Of a DNA stretch of 64,000 nucleotides, positions 1-12,686 are shown in pieces (the stretch's first letter is position 1; each line of letters begins with the position of its first letter). Made by a program: the position numbers and the translations under genes. The stretch comes from Epiperipatus broadwayi (Eukaryota; Onychophora; Udeonychophora; Euonychophora; Peripatidae), in assembly GCA_028023455.1 (NCBI GenBank), contig JAQFVV010006199.1:6520972-6584971 (forward strand). The letters run 5' to 3'. The notes beneath the pieces were generated by a model. It worked only from the letters and a program-made list of their open reading frames with translations. It made no database searches and was not told the origin of the DNA.

Positions 1-1440
1 ACACTTCGTTTGTTTCACAAGAAAATGCTGCTGAAATTAATATAACATTTAGTGTGTTTGATATTTTATATTTAGATTTAAGGGTATTTTACAACAGTGT
101 ATAAGAATAATTATTACAATTTTATTATGCCACTTTAGTTATAAAATATAAAGTACTTTTTGTGAATTAATCTTTTTTTTTAAAACTTATGTTTGAAAAA
201 TGCTAAGCTATATTTTCTTCATATCTATGGCCAAAAAAAAAAAAATTATATGCATTTGAATGCTTTAAAACTGAAAAAAACTTTATTTTTCTGAAAATGT
301 AAGTGCTAGATAGCATTTTTTTCCAACTCATCAACATTAAAATTTGTTTGAAATGTAATCACTTTTAAGTTAGAAATTTATTTCAATTGGTAGACTGTTA
401 TTAAATCTCTATCTGAACCAATGCTTTTCCCTCATATCTATATATGCAAATATAACTTATGCTTTTATTTGATTACTAAATATTTTTTATAAAGGCCTTC
501 TTAATGATTAAGGTAATTTCAAATATTGTATGATATCTATTCTATTTAGCTATAATAACTTTTAAATTCATTTTTAAGCTGCAAGTATAGCAATTTCTTA
601 TAAGTTTATAAAATATTTGTGGTATACTGCAATTATAGAAAATATTCTGACATTTACATATAAATATACAATGTAATAATGCTATTCTTTTTATACAGTA
701 AATATTTTGATCAACTTATATTGATAAAAAATGACTATCATATTGTATTATTAAAATAATTGTCCTGTAGTTTGAAAAACAGATTTATTTTGTGAGTCTC
801 TTTTATGTTTTTATTTCTTGAAACTACTGAGATTTTTATTCAAAACTTCCATAATTATGTGATTGTAATCATGTAAAACATGATCAATGAAGATACTATG
901 AATAGGTATTTTTTGTGGATTTCTCCAATGCATTTATGATACCATTATTATTTTTAGTAAACCATGCCGTTGTTCTTTTTATTCCGAAAATAATTTTTTC
1001 TGTCTATGTCTTCATTATTTTATTTTCATAGTATTTTGCAGAATTATATCCATTCTTGCTATTAAAAGGTGTGAAGGTTGCCTTGACAGCAGTTAGAAAT
1101 ATTGGTTGCTATATTTACTGTGAATGTTTAGGTGGTTACTGGTTGGAAACTAATTATATATATATATATATGTATTCAAATCTTTTAAATGGACATTTTA
1201 AAATTCTTTCCATATAATTCTTTATTCTTGCATACATTGTCTTGTCTCAATAAAAAAAATTGTTTTTTTTCTTGCAATCTGTATAATAATTTTTAATAAA
1301 ATCTGCAATATCTTCTTATTGATCTGCTTGAAATTTGAATTGTCTTTATAGGTATTTAATATTTGAAAATTATCTTTAAGTTTTAGATAAAATTTATTGA
1401 AGTATATTTGAAGGTTGTTATTGTCTTATCCTATATGATT
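1..1440. other. AT-rich noncoding stretch
   Basis: No credible exon, RNA gene or mobile element is visible. A short TA microsatellite sits near 1154-1171 and several A or T homopolymers are scattered through it. Open frames are short and their translations are dominated by codons expected from AT-rich noncoding DNA. Confidence 0.7.
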
Positions 1441-1442
1441 CG

Positions 1443-1640
1443 GTGCAAAACTATAGCAACTCTCCACACAATGGTATGACCAAGTAGAAGTCATAGTAAT
1501 CAACGAATACAAGGTTTGAGCATAAAAATTTCTATCTAGTACCTATTAATACAATATCGCTGGATTAGTTTCTAGCATATGGCTTTCATCAATGGGAAAC
1601 CTTAGATCTTAGAGCACTATACCCAGATCTTTGTATCTAA
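1443..1640 (-). mobile_element. Decayed copy of the hammerhead-bearing fold-back family F2
   Basis: The plus strand aligns by eye, with many substitutions, to the left half of the element at 58518-58965. It has the same order of blocks: GCAAAAC, a CTCTCCA-type block, TATCTAGTACCTA, GGATTAGTTTCTAG, a block matching GGCTTATGACCTTCATC, then AGATCTTAGAGCAC. Only one arm remains, and I found no target-site duplication. The corresponding ribozyme on the minus strand is at about 1550-1607 and is listed separately. This is an old, single-arm member of the family. Confidence 0.6.
1550..1607 (-). ncRNA. Decayed hammerhead-like ribozyme (family F2)
   Basis: Read on the minus strand, this has UUGAUGA (rc of 1586-1592; the canonical core is CUGAUGA, so C3 is changed). 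A small hairpin AGC-CAUAU-GCU follows, then GAAA (rc of 1569-1572), then CUAAUC where the intact copy at 58.7 kb has CUAGUC. The two strands of stem I no longer pair. Block order and spacing match the intact copy, so descent is likely, but self-cleavage is not expected. Confidence 0.5.
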
Positions 1641-1719
1641 TACAACCCTTCAGCAGCAACATTTTATCTTCTTAGTTAATTATAAAGCTATGTGGTCATG
1701 TATATTGATTGTATAAGAT

Positions 1720-1768
1720 GGAGTGGATAGCTATAGAGAGCTTGAAAGTCTGAGTTCAAATCCCTTCT
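1720..1768 (+). repeat. Degenerate tRNA-like SINE remnant
   Basis: A box-A-like sequence TGGATAGCTATAGAGAG (1724-1740) is followed by a box-B-like GAGTTCAAATCCC (1752-1764). The spacing is shorter than in a tRNA, as if the anticodon arm were deleted. No tail or target-site duplication was found. This could be a chance pair of motifs. Confidence 0.35.
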
Positions 1769-1799
1769 AATTAATTTTGTATCTTTTGTAGATATGAAT

Positions 1800-3205
1800 T
1801 CCATTCAGCTCCTATTCCAGTATATGGATAGTACTTTTACAATTAAATATATAGATATCTACATTCCAGATCATTTCCTATTTTCTTCAACTTTTTTTTT
1901 TTTGACAGTATCCTATTTAATACCATTATCTTTCCCCTTTTCTAATTTGTATAATGTGTACTATGTATGCAGCTATTTTTGTCTTCCATTTGCTTTCATA
2001 AATGACTTGAACTCACTTTTGGTTGTAATACTTTTTCATTGTATTTGTGTGTTTTTTTTTTTTAATTAGGTTTGCATTTTAAAGTTATAAGTTTATAAGC
2101 GAGAGTTAAATTCTTTATTTAAAATCAGAATGAATTAAATATGTGGTATTATGAATAAATGCTAATACTTGATCATCATAAGTGATAATTCATCATTTCA
2201 AATTATAAAATAATAAAACATCTTACATCAAATTGCATTTAATTTTATTAAAATAAGGAGATAATATTCATGTTCTAAAATAGACTAAAAAAATTAAGTA
2301 ATACTGTGTACAGACATTATCCACTTATATTTTGATCTAAAGCATTTGTTTAACGATCTGCATGATAACAAAGTCTCATAAATTAAAGAAACGAAAAAAG
2401 ACTAATAGTCTGACTGAGATATTGTATTATCTGTGTTTAGAGAAGGTGGCCAGAGGTTGTTTTTTTTTTTTTTTTTGGGGTGGGGGGGTGGAAGTTAGGT
2501 GATTTATTCCACGTTTTTGTTAAACTAGAAAGCGGCTCTCGTCATGCTAGTTCTGTCTAATAAGTTTAATATATAGATAGCTGATAATAAAATTATAATA
2601 ATAAACACTAAAGAAATTGTAATTGATGCTTGTAAAAAAAAAAGTTGTTTTATATTTTACAGTATATTGGTTGAAATTTTAAACAATTTTACCATGACAA
2701 TTTTTTTTAAAACTAAATAATAAAAGTGATTGGCACAAAGAAGTTTAAGCATTTTAAATCCCATTAAATAATATCAGTTCATATAAAGCATTAATTCTGC
2801 TTTATATCACTTAGTATTTATGTACGCATACTTACTTTTATCTATGGTTCCGGAATAACAATATAAATAAACACACACACAATTCTAATTTCAGAATGTA
2901 TGTAAACTTTTAATGCTAGAGAAGATTGCTTACATTTCTCTGGACAAATAAATCAATTAATGAAGAAATGCAACCTTTGTTGTATTTTGATTGTGTTATA
3001 GGAGTTAATTATTTATTTTAAAAAAGTTAATATTTGGCAAAATTTAGGGATATAGAAAACAAATAAGCTCTTATGTAAAGTGGATACAGGGAATTAGAGA
3101 AACCAGAAGAATACACTTGCAGAAATTTAACCTTATTTAAAAACAAAAATATGAATATGAAGTTTTAGTACATAAAATCATCATTAGTGACTGTTGATTA
3201 AATGT
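1800..3205. other. AT-rich noncoding stretch
   Basis: I see no gene here. A T-run followed by a G-run lies near 2459-2490, and a CA-rich microsatellite near 2870-2880. The 91-codon open frame at 1794-2069 encodes a phenylalanine- and leucine-rich string interrupted by T homopolymers, and I do not regard it as a gene. Confidence 0.65.
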
Positions 3206-3223
3206 ACAAGATAGGTTTCAGTG

Positions 3224-3462
3224 AACAAGGCAAAACTCTCTCTATACAGTAGTGCCACCCTGTGCCAATCAGAGTAATCAATGGATGCCAGAAGGCTTGT
3301 GCATCCATTGATTACTCTGATTGGCACAGGGTGGCACTACTGTATGAAGAGATAGGGATTTTATGCACAAGCCTTCTGGCATCCATTGATTACTCTGATT
3401 GGCACAGGGTGGCACTACTGTATGGAGAGAGTTTTGCCTTGTTTAAGTATGAGATAGTGATC
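3224..3462. mobile_element. Fold-back element, family F2 (internally deleted), with 13-bp TSD
   Basis: The ends are inverted copies: ACAAGGCAAAACTCTC on the left and GAGAGAGTTTTGCCTTGT on the right. Inside, the block GTGCCACCCTGTGCC...ATCCATTGATTACTCTGATTGG appears in both orientations, plus once more. The exact 13-bp direct repeat ATAGGTTTCAGTG flanks it (3211-3223 and 3463-3475). The central ribozyme region present in the 58.5 kb copy is missing. The 84-codon open frame here (3262-3516) is simply translation of the repeated arms (ASIDYSDWHRVALL occurs twice) and is not a gene. Confidence 0.85.
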
Positions 3463-3766
3463 ATAGGTTTCAGTGCTAGTTCAAACTTTTGTACTTCTAG
3501 TACAATATTCTGGTGAGATTGCTCCAGGAAAAGTAAAAATAATTTTCTGGTTATGTTGTTTGTATTGCTTTCTTCTCACTGTAGGTTTTTAATTCCATTT
3601 CACAAAACCTGCAGCCATTCACTGACAATCATGCAAGTATACTATAAATGAAGTAATAATATATGATGTCCTAAGTATTAAAATAATAACAAGCAATAAA
3701 TTATTATCCTTTGAATATGAATGTTACACATCTAGTTTTATATTTGTTTGGGGTGACTGTCTATAC

Positions 3767-4158
3767 CAGGGGTCCCCAACCTTTTTGCACTTAAGAACAC
3801 ATTCTATAATACCGGCCAGGTGGCGGGCACCATTTATTTTTTTTCAACCAGATGACAGGCACCATTTATTTTTTCAATGTAAATTTATAGTTGGATATTG
3901 TTAATAATACACATAATGTACAAAAAAATATTTATTTCAAAAATAAAATTTTAACATATAATTAACGTTTATATTTTTATTATGTAAAAGTATAGTATAC
4001 CCTACAATTTGATTACAATATAATACAATAATTTATAAGAAATTTTAAAAATTAAATTTATTTGTATCAGATAAATAATTTTTTATCATAGAGGCGGGCA
4101 CATGTAAAATGATCTGCAAGCGCCATGGTGCCCGCAGGCATAGGGTTGGGGACCCCTG
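3767..4158. mobile_element. Non-autonomous hAT-type DNA transposon (MITE)
   Basis: It starts CAGGGGTCCCCAACC and ends with the inverted GGTTGGGGACCCCTG-type sequence, giving terminal inverted repeats of at least 14 bp. It is flanked by 8-bp direct repeats GTCTATAC (3759-3766) and GTCTACAC (4159-4166), which differ at one base. The 8-bp duplication and the CAGGGG terminus are typical of hAT elements. The 392-bp interior has no transposase frame, so it would depend on an autonomous relative. Confidence 0.9.
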
Positions 4159-4169
4159 GTCTACACTAA

Positions 4170-7100
4170 GTAAATCTCATTCACATTAATAAAATTGAAA
4201 GATTTACAAAAATACAAAGATTTACATAATTTATTATTTCAATCTAGGTTTTTTTAAAAAAAAATTTCATTATGAGATTAATTTACTGATTACATTGATG
4301 GGCACAAGGCTAGACCCTAGCTAAACTATATTCATACTGGAATATTAACAATGCTAGAAAAGCTCAGTCCAAAAGTTTTAATTTCTTCATTTTTTGACTA
4401 TGAGCTATATCTTTTTAATTCTAAATCTGATTAAAACAGACCTACCCTCATATATGTAATTTTTATGTATTTTCAGCAAAAGAGATTTTGGATTATTCAC
4501 TTCATTCCCTGATTTACATCATTTAAAAAAAAAAAGAGCCAAATGTTTAAAAATCAATTTAGGTTTTAGAAGGAACCACCGTGGACATAAAGAACACAAA
4601 GGCATAAAAGTCATTCATAAAATATTCAGATGGATGATCAGAATAAATATGCAAAAGAAGTTCATCCTCAATGCAGCTACCATAGATGACTAAATTTCAA
4701 TTTATTTTAGATTGTCAAAAAAAAAAAAAAAAAAAAATCGCATCTCTTAATGATGAACAAATCACATACATTAATGGTTTAAGTATTAAAAAAACATTCT
4801 AAGACCTGTAGATTTTGTAAACATTCCAAATCATGAAATTAATATATCTCTTAAAAAAAAAATAAAATAAAATAAGCATAAAGCAACTAAATGTGCATGC
4901 CTGATTATCATCATAGCACAACTATTGCGAATTATATATTAAATATTCCAAAGTTGATAATGTTCGAGTTTCTCTCAAATTATTTTCTATACCTATTTTA
5001 ATTTTTTGTAAAGTTCTTTTTTCCCCTTCATTACTTTAATACATTTTACCCTTAATAAATAATTTCTATTCATAAAACATTATTTTATTTAAAACAATTC
5101 GCTCTTTTAAAGATCTATAACTATTTAAATGATAGTCATAAGTATAGCAAATGTAATCAAATTGGCAGTAATCTCATCTATTAAAAATACAGATGGAACA
5201 TCACTAATTCAAAATTCTGTATTTAGATTTTTTTTTTTAATTGTGAATTCTTAGAATTTTGAAAATAACTCATTTATACCTGCACGCAATCCAAGCTCTC
5301 CTAAGATTGAAAGTACAGACAGCTTGCTGCAATTAGTGTTTTAATTTATGGGTATTTACTGATTTTTTTTTTTTTTAATTTTTGATTCTAATTATGTGTA
5401 TAAATTGATTTATTTACTATAAAAAGTTAAAAGTCACTTTAAAGTTGTTGTTTTTTTTAATAATAGAAGTTTTTGAACAACATGTATATCTATTTCTAAT
5501 ATCATTCAAAAATGTGAGATGAATAAATTTTTATCTTAAAATTTTTTAACAGAAATAATCTGGCTGTCATTAAAATAGTTTTCAATATTTATCTTTTATT
5601 TTCTTTAAAAATTTGCATTTAATCTCAAGCCAGAAAGACTCAATGGTTTATGTGTGAGCTTTTATCATTGAGTCCATATAATATTTCTGTTAATTTCCAA
5701 TAAAATGATGGAATTCTTTTACATTTAAATCCACTCAAGCCCATCATTTATTAGAGTACATGTCTGAAATGTGTGCACACTTCCTTTTAATAATGGGAAG
5801 TAGAGTGTACATGTCCTATTAATGTTCATAAAAATAACAAGTCAGACTCTTGCTTAAAACCAAATATCCATATTTTCTTCTATTCTACTTTCATGCTTTC
5901 AGTTACTGGTTATTTGTAAGTCATAATCTTCTAATAAAGAGACCATATCACCTATCAGTCTTGTGATTGTATTTCCAGCAGCTAGAAAACTTGTTTTATC
6001 TATTTGAATAGGAAATTAATCAATTCTCACCATTGAATTTTTTCATAGATGAAGGATATGGTTAAGCAACCTTTTTGATAAATATTGAACCAGTTTGTGA
6101 TACTTTTAAAAGCTTTTCCATCAGATTTGTCACCATTTTAGTCAGCATATCTAGAAGGAATTTTAAAATGTTGCATAAATGGAATTTGCAATTTATTTTT
6201 TTATTCAAACTACTGTATTAGAGAAAACAATTGCTACTTCTGATGATATCTTTCAATTTTTTCCTTTTTTCTCTGCATGGAAAATCCACAAAAGACCATA
6301 TGGTTTATATTGATAGGCTTTTCTAATATATTATTATAATACAAAAATGACCAATGCTCTCTTTTTTTACATATCATTTCACAATAAACTTTCTTACTTA
6401 ACATTTTAATGCAACCATATAAGAAACTAATATATAATGAACTGAATGCTATGCCAATTAACAAAGTGAACAAAAGAAATCAGTGGAACCATTCAGTGAT
6501 ATAGTGTTAAACTTTTCATAGATTACACATTAAATTGTGAAATTGCATACTAGACTAGTACTGAAATTTCTCTAGTCAACTAAATAGGTTCATTATAAAA
6601 AAATATTCTCAATACAAATTTTATATGTATGGCTGATGTTACAATATCAAAAAATTGATTTCATGTTTGGTTTTAATTATTTTCTATAAAACTGAGATTT
6701 TTAGCTTTTATGCATTATTATAATGATTATATGAATTGGGCTTTCAGAATGCAAAGATGGGCTGTACACTAAACATAAAGAAAGTTTTTTTTATTAACCT
6801 CATTAAATATAGACAATTACCTATGTAGATAAAATAATATTCATACAGAGTTTAATTATAAATTTTTTTAATATAATTGTACCGAGTATACTTTCAATGT
6901 TTTCACCTCATATTCATGATCAGTCTGTGGCTGTATGAGTATTATTTTACTTAATATTTAAAATGGCACAGTATGGGATGTAATTACATATGTGTGTATT
7001 TCATAAAAACTTTTCAATTGACTTGCAAATATTTTCATTCTTTAACTGAAAATAGAATTGTTAGGTGACTTATATCCAGATATTCATTTGTTGTTTACAA

Positions 7101-9200
7101 AGTAGATAACTTTGATTATAAAGTATTTCCAAATGCTCTGAGTATTCTTGTTTTTGATAAAATCATTTAAATATATTTTACTTGAAAAGTTTGCATTAAT
7201 CCAGAATAACTGCAATACTGTTTTATAATATTAATACTACAACTATTATTTTTTTATGATCTAAATATGGTTCCAATTATAATTTTTTTATTATAAGCAG
7301 TATTTATAATAAGAATTATATTTGTTTAAAAAATATTGATAAAATGACAAAAAAACGCAGAAATCAAATTACTTAGGTTTAGAATAGCTTCTAACAGGAC
7401 TTAGCTGGTTGTTTTCTTACAATCTGGTTTTATAATAAATTCATTCGATTTTTATTATTGTAAGCATTATTTACAATATTAAAATATTTATATAAAAAAT
7501 TAGAAAATAAATCCTAGATTGCAAAAAAAATAAAGAAATAAAATTATTTACAGTTAGACTGCAAGCAATGTGAGATATTGCTAACTCCAAAAAAGTGGTA
7601 TAAAACTTGTATGTAAGCAAAATTCAAACTAATTTGATTTTTGCAAAATTTAGACATACTTAGAAATGTACTGAGATAAACTCATGTTCAATTTAAAGAT
7701 TCTATAAAATTAAAGCATGTCAAAATTTATTGAGTCATAACATATCAGTTGTAGTCATTGAGAGTTAAAAGTAAAAAAAAAGAATTGTTTATAATAAGAT
7801 TATTTAGAAGCAATTTTCTTTAAAAATTACACTCTATCAATATATACTACTTCAATTATGCAGTATCTAAAAAACTGCAAACAAACAAAAAAATATAGAA
7901 AAAAAAATGTTGTTTTCAAAATAGTAAAATGAATAGTTATAGAAAAAAAGAATTATAAAATGTTCTTGAATTGTGGCAGAAAGCTTAAAGTTTGAAGAAT
8001 TTAACTGAGAATTTAAAATTGATAATGGCAAGTAAGGATAATTGTATCAATTCCAAAATAAAACATCAAAACAAGAGACAATAATTTGCTGTTGTTTAAT
8101 TGTGGTAAAAATCTCACACTTCAGTATTCATTTTATTTTAAAAAATGAAGATAAGTTTTTTTATTATTTTCATTTTTTTGAATAAATGTGAATGAAGAAA
8201 CACAGCTGGTAAATATATGTATAAGTGTGCTCTATTTTACTATACACATAAAAAAGTATCTGTGCTATATGTGTATATGGAAATACTGTGCATTTGCTGT
8301 TAATACATATTTTACTGGAATCAAAATTTTTAATAAAATGTGAACTATCATGTGCGACATATGATATATGCAAAGGGGGTTTAGAACAAAATCTAGCAGA
8401 TTTTGTGAATCCATGTACATCTACTTTTTTTTAAAAGATACAAGTCTTTAAGTTATGAATTAAAAATAATAAATATTAGTACTTAAAAAGAAATGTACCA
8501 ACATTAATTTAAGATTGTAAAGAATTCATTAGAGTAATTCTAAATATTGAAAATCTATAAGCTGCATTAAAAACTAACAAGTAATGTCAAATTATTGCTA
8601 ACAATGAGCAAGTATTAAAGAACTCAAGTATTATCATAATCTAACTTTGGAATGAGACTGAAATAACTAAACAGCATATATACATATGAAGAATATTTGA
8701 ATAAATTGCTTCAAAAATTCAGCTAAGAATTTTATCTGAAACTTAATTTACAACATTTTACATCATCCAAACTAATTTAAGAAAGCTTATTTTCATTTTA
8801 TTTTACTAATTTTCATTACATTTAATTTTGCAATAATACTCCATAGGGTGTAACTAATAGTAACATATTCAGCAATCATTTCAAATTGACCAAATGGTAA
8901 ATTTAATGCTTTGCTTCTAATAACAATTACCATTGCACAGTTTTGAAATGGGTCAGCTAAAAAGTTAATTGAGATAAATACTAATGAAATGAAAGCTAAT
9001 TAGAAGTGCAATTATGAATAATTGAAGATAGGCAACTAAAATTATATACAAAAATAAATAATAATACACTTGAATTGAAATCATCAATTCTCTTATGGAT
9101 GATTTATTTTTGCTATTCTTAATTTTTATTGCTGCAATTCATATTCATTTGCCAGCTCAAATATGTTTGTAATCATGAATAAAAGAAAATTTATACTTAT
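4170..9200. other. 5-kb AT-rich noncoding stretch
   Basis: No exon, RNA gene or recognisable transposon was found. There is an A21-type homopolymer near 4716-4737. A diverged direct duplication, faint by eye, may link about 7255-7380 with about 7430-7560. The open frames at 6234-6473 and 8170-8373 (minus) lack codon structure, splice context or motifs and look like chance. Confidence 0.6.
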
Positions 9201-9217
9201 AAGATAGCATGTAATAA

Positions 9218-9664
9218 CTGAAATACAGGTTTATTATATACCCTTATCAATATATGTAGTATATAGGGTATATGAGCACAGACTTTCACATGACCCACCA
9301 CTCACCACTCTATCTCAAATCACTGATACACTTGAATACATATATGTTGAAAAGAGAAATAATCACCAATATATGTATTTCATGCTAAACCAGCAATCAA
9401 CAGTTGGTCCAGATTATCATCTCCACACATATATGCAATAAGTGCTCAGATATATATTAAGATAGTCAATCTTCATACTTTAAAGGACAGGCTTCAATCC
9501 ATTCCACACTCCAACTCTTCAACCATTCATCCAATTGAAAATCTGATGAGCATGAAATACTTATATTGGTGATTATTTATCTTTTCGACATATGTGTTCA
9601 AGTGTATCAGTGATATGAGATAGAGTGGTGGGTCATGTGAAAGTCTGTGCTCATATACTCTAAA
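9218..9664. mobile_element. Fold-back element, family A, with 14-bp TSD
   Basis: The left arm runs from CTGAAATACAGGTTTATTATA through a long unit (GGGTATATGAGCACAGACTTTCACATG...). The same unit returns inverted at the right end (...CATGTGAAAGTCTGTGCTCATATA). It is flanked by ATAGCATGTAATAA (9204-9217) and ATAGCATGTAGTAA (9665-9678), a 14-bp duplication with one mismatch. Related copies lie at 18600-18858 and 31998-32592. Each arm contains a hammerhead-like sequence, both damaged. No protein is encoded. Confidence 0.85.
9361..9415 (-). ncRNA. Damaged hammerhead-like ribozyme in family A left arm
   Basis: On the minus strand AAUC-UGG-ACCAA precedes CUGUUGA (rc of 9397-9403). Then come the stem II hairpin UGCU-GGUUU-AGCA, GAAA, UACAUAUA, and UUGGU-GAUU. 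Stem I (ACCAA with UUGGU, AAUC with GAUU) is preserved. The conserved A6 of CUGANGA is a U, and stem III has a C-A mismatch, so activity is not expected. The right arm (about 9541-9580, plus strand) has CTGATGA and GAAA but has lost most of stem II. Confidence 0.65.
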
Positions 9665-9679
9665 ATAGCATGTAGTAAG

Positions 9680-12670
9680 CACTTGAAATAAGCAGTAATT
9701 TCAACGTTTTTTTTATTTTTATGAATAAATATTTACTTTTCTGATATGAAACTGATTTTATTATTTTTATTTTATATGCAACTAGTTTGAATTTACATCT
9801 ATTTGCTACTTCTAATTTTGAAGACAATGAGATAACTTGTAATGGCCCACAGATGGTACCATTAACCTATAAATGCTAATAATAATTTAAATTTTTTTTT
9901 CTCACCTTCAAACACTTGAAGTTTAATCATATTTTGTATTAATTGTGTATTTATCTTTCTGTGTGGTTTAAAGCTATGGTAGCATGATGCATTCAAGAAT
10001 TGAAGATTCCTTAACTGTTAGTCACAGGGTCTTTTTTTTTATTACTAATAATAATGAATAACCAAATACTAATTAAAAAACTGAATATGTTGCAATAAGT
10101 TGTTAAATAATAAATGGAAAAATTAAATACTCTAACAATATTTAAGCATGATATTGACAAATAAGACATAACATAATGACAACTATGTACATTTTTTAAT
10201 TTACTGCTTAAATTATTTCTGCTCTGATTTAAATTATATTACATTTTATACGTTTTGTTATAGTGAAGAAACTGTTGTGATTTTGATGAGTTTTTATCTG
10301 TTTAATATTAGTTCAGTTAAATAAAGTCGTTCTATCAGAAGTGTGCATTTTTAAAGTAATGGATATTGCTGAGGTTGATTTATTTTTTAAAAAAATAAGT
10401 GTATAATCACCGTACCTATTCTCCACTTGACTTTTTAGAATTAAAAAAAAACAAACTAAGCATGTCCATATTTTTGCACGTAATTCCGTGTATTAAAAAA
10501 AGCATTTTACTCTCCTCAATAGATCTTCAGCTCCTCTTTATCACCATTTTTTTTTTTTTTTTACAATATTCATAAGACCATTTTTCTCTAACTGTACCCA
10601 TCCATCCTAGATCTTATTATTTATTTATTAATAAGTAAATAATCGAAATTCAAGCATTGGATGTGATAAGACTGGGCTGCCCATACTTAGATCACGAGCT
10701 TCAGAATCTATCATTATACACTACTACTTACTGTCCAAGCAGAGAATGTTTATTTCTAAGTGATTAGTGATTCGAACAATAAGTTTTTATAATTATAGCA
10801 TGTCTGATTTAAAAATTTGCACTCCTATAATTTCAAAATATTTTTTTAAAATATATAAAATTAATTCAAATAATACTAATAAAATATTTCTGTTTTGAAA
10901 TGTAATTTTTATTGCTGCTGAATTATCATTGAAGTAGAAAAACTAAAGATGGGCAAGCCCTTTGGCTACTTTCTCTATTTTTTTTATTTTATTAAAAAAA
11001 AAGGTAATTACTCGATCCAAGGGATAATTATTTAGCAAGATGTGAAGAACTTATGCTTTGAAAGTGGCAAGTGATTAAAAGCTGAAAAAGAAAGGGAGGG
11101 GTCATAATTTAGGTTGCTTGGTTTTTTTTGCTTTAGGAAAAATAAACTTTACCTTAACTGGGATGTATTTACCATTCACTAAATTTGTGTTGTGGTTAAT
11201 TTAGTTCGTGTGAATAACACTTTTAGATATGAAATTCAAATGAGTGTGTTTAAAAAAAAATACTAATTTGAAAATTAATTCAAAATGGGAAAACTTAATT
11301 ACATACACAGGATAACTATAATACTTTGATTAGATTAAAGGTGAGAGGGTGACTATCTTTATTCACAAAAATAACTGGTGATCCTATAGAAAGTCATTCT
11401 GGAAAAATGATTTGGTGGCAAAACTTGTTTAAACTAATATTTATTAACATTAAAATTATTTTTTACTTACATACATATACACACACATACAGATTCTAAA
11501 AATATGAAGACTTTTGAATTAAATCTTTATTGTAGTGCAGTGCACTGTTTGCTCTTTCACAACCTAGGATTTAAGTTTAAAGTCAAAGTTAATATTTTTT
11601 AAATAAATGAAGAATTTCCAAAGGAGGCTCAGAATTGTTTAAGTATTCAACTCACTATCATCTTAACTAATTAACTAATATGAATATGTTGTTGAGATAT
11701 AGCCTGCCTTAGAACAAATTTCTGAATATGGCTTCTGGAATGAAATGAGAAATTTCTAACAATGGATATTAAACATGGACAGTGGTTGTGTGTACTCACT
11801 TTTACAAATATCTGCACAGGTATCAAGTATTGAAATATCAGTATTGCAATTAGCAAGACTAATGATTTATTCCCCACCTGGTTTACTGCAGTGGTTGGTT
11901 CCAGTTCTGATCCTGCTATCATTCAAATTTATTATGAACTACCAATCAATAAAGGCATTTTATCATTACCATTATTATGAATTGCCTCCAAGTTCTTTAA
12001 CAAAAGATTCACTAATTTTAAAACTAAGATTACTAGATTAATATATAGAATGTAGAGTAATATGTAGATATATCTTAAATTATCATAATTTTGTTAACCT
12101 GGTTATAAATTTAATATAGTTAAAATGAGATGTCAGTAGCAAAATTTCATGTAGTATGGTATATTTTCACATTAAAGAGAGATTATAAATTGTAATGAAT
12201 ATAAAAAAGCTTTTTATTATAATTATAGTGTAGTGTAAAGTATATATTTGTACAGTTTAAACTGTGCAATACATATCTAACACAGATAATACATATGATA
12301 TATATGCTCTTCTCAAAACAATCACTTTATTTTGATACAGTATTTTGTGTTTAACATGATTTTAAGTAAATCAATACATCTATTGTATTTCAAAAATGTT
12401 TATGGTCTTGTCGGATTTCTGTCATAAATTTCATATCGTTTATCTATGTAAGTGGATATGTACCTATATACGTGCATAATGGTCAATTTTGACTTTAAGT
12501 CTTTAATAAGCCTTAAATTTGAAGTTAGTTATCTAATTCACTCTATAAAATGATGGGATTTTTGTAGGAAATGCCTAAAATTTTTATCACTGTTTATCTA
12601 TTCTGATAAGTACACTTTTACTTGCAAGATTTTTGAAAAATTAATATTTTTTAATTGATGTATTTATTGA
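9680..12670. other. AT-rich noncoding stretch
   Basis: No supported gene. Overlapping opposite-strand open frames at 11671-11922 and 11775-12041 share a slightly less AT-rich patch, but neither shows a motif or plausible splice sites. T-runs occur near 10546-10562. Confidence 0.55.
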
Positions 12671-12686
12671 AAGAGTTATTAGTAGT

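Noticed and set aside
3262-3516. 84-codon frame with a repeated peptide
   Set aside because: It is translation of the inverted/duplicated arms of the F2 fold-back element; the peptide repeat follows from the DNA repeat.
11671-12041. Overlapping frames on both strands as an exon
   Set aside because: No splice sites in register, no recognisable motif, and both strands are equally open.
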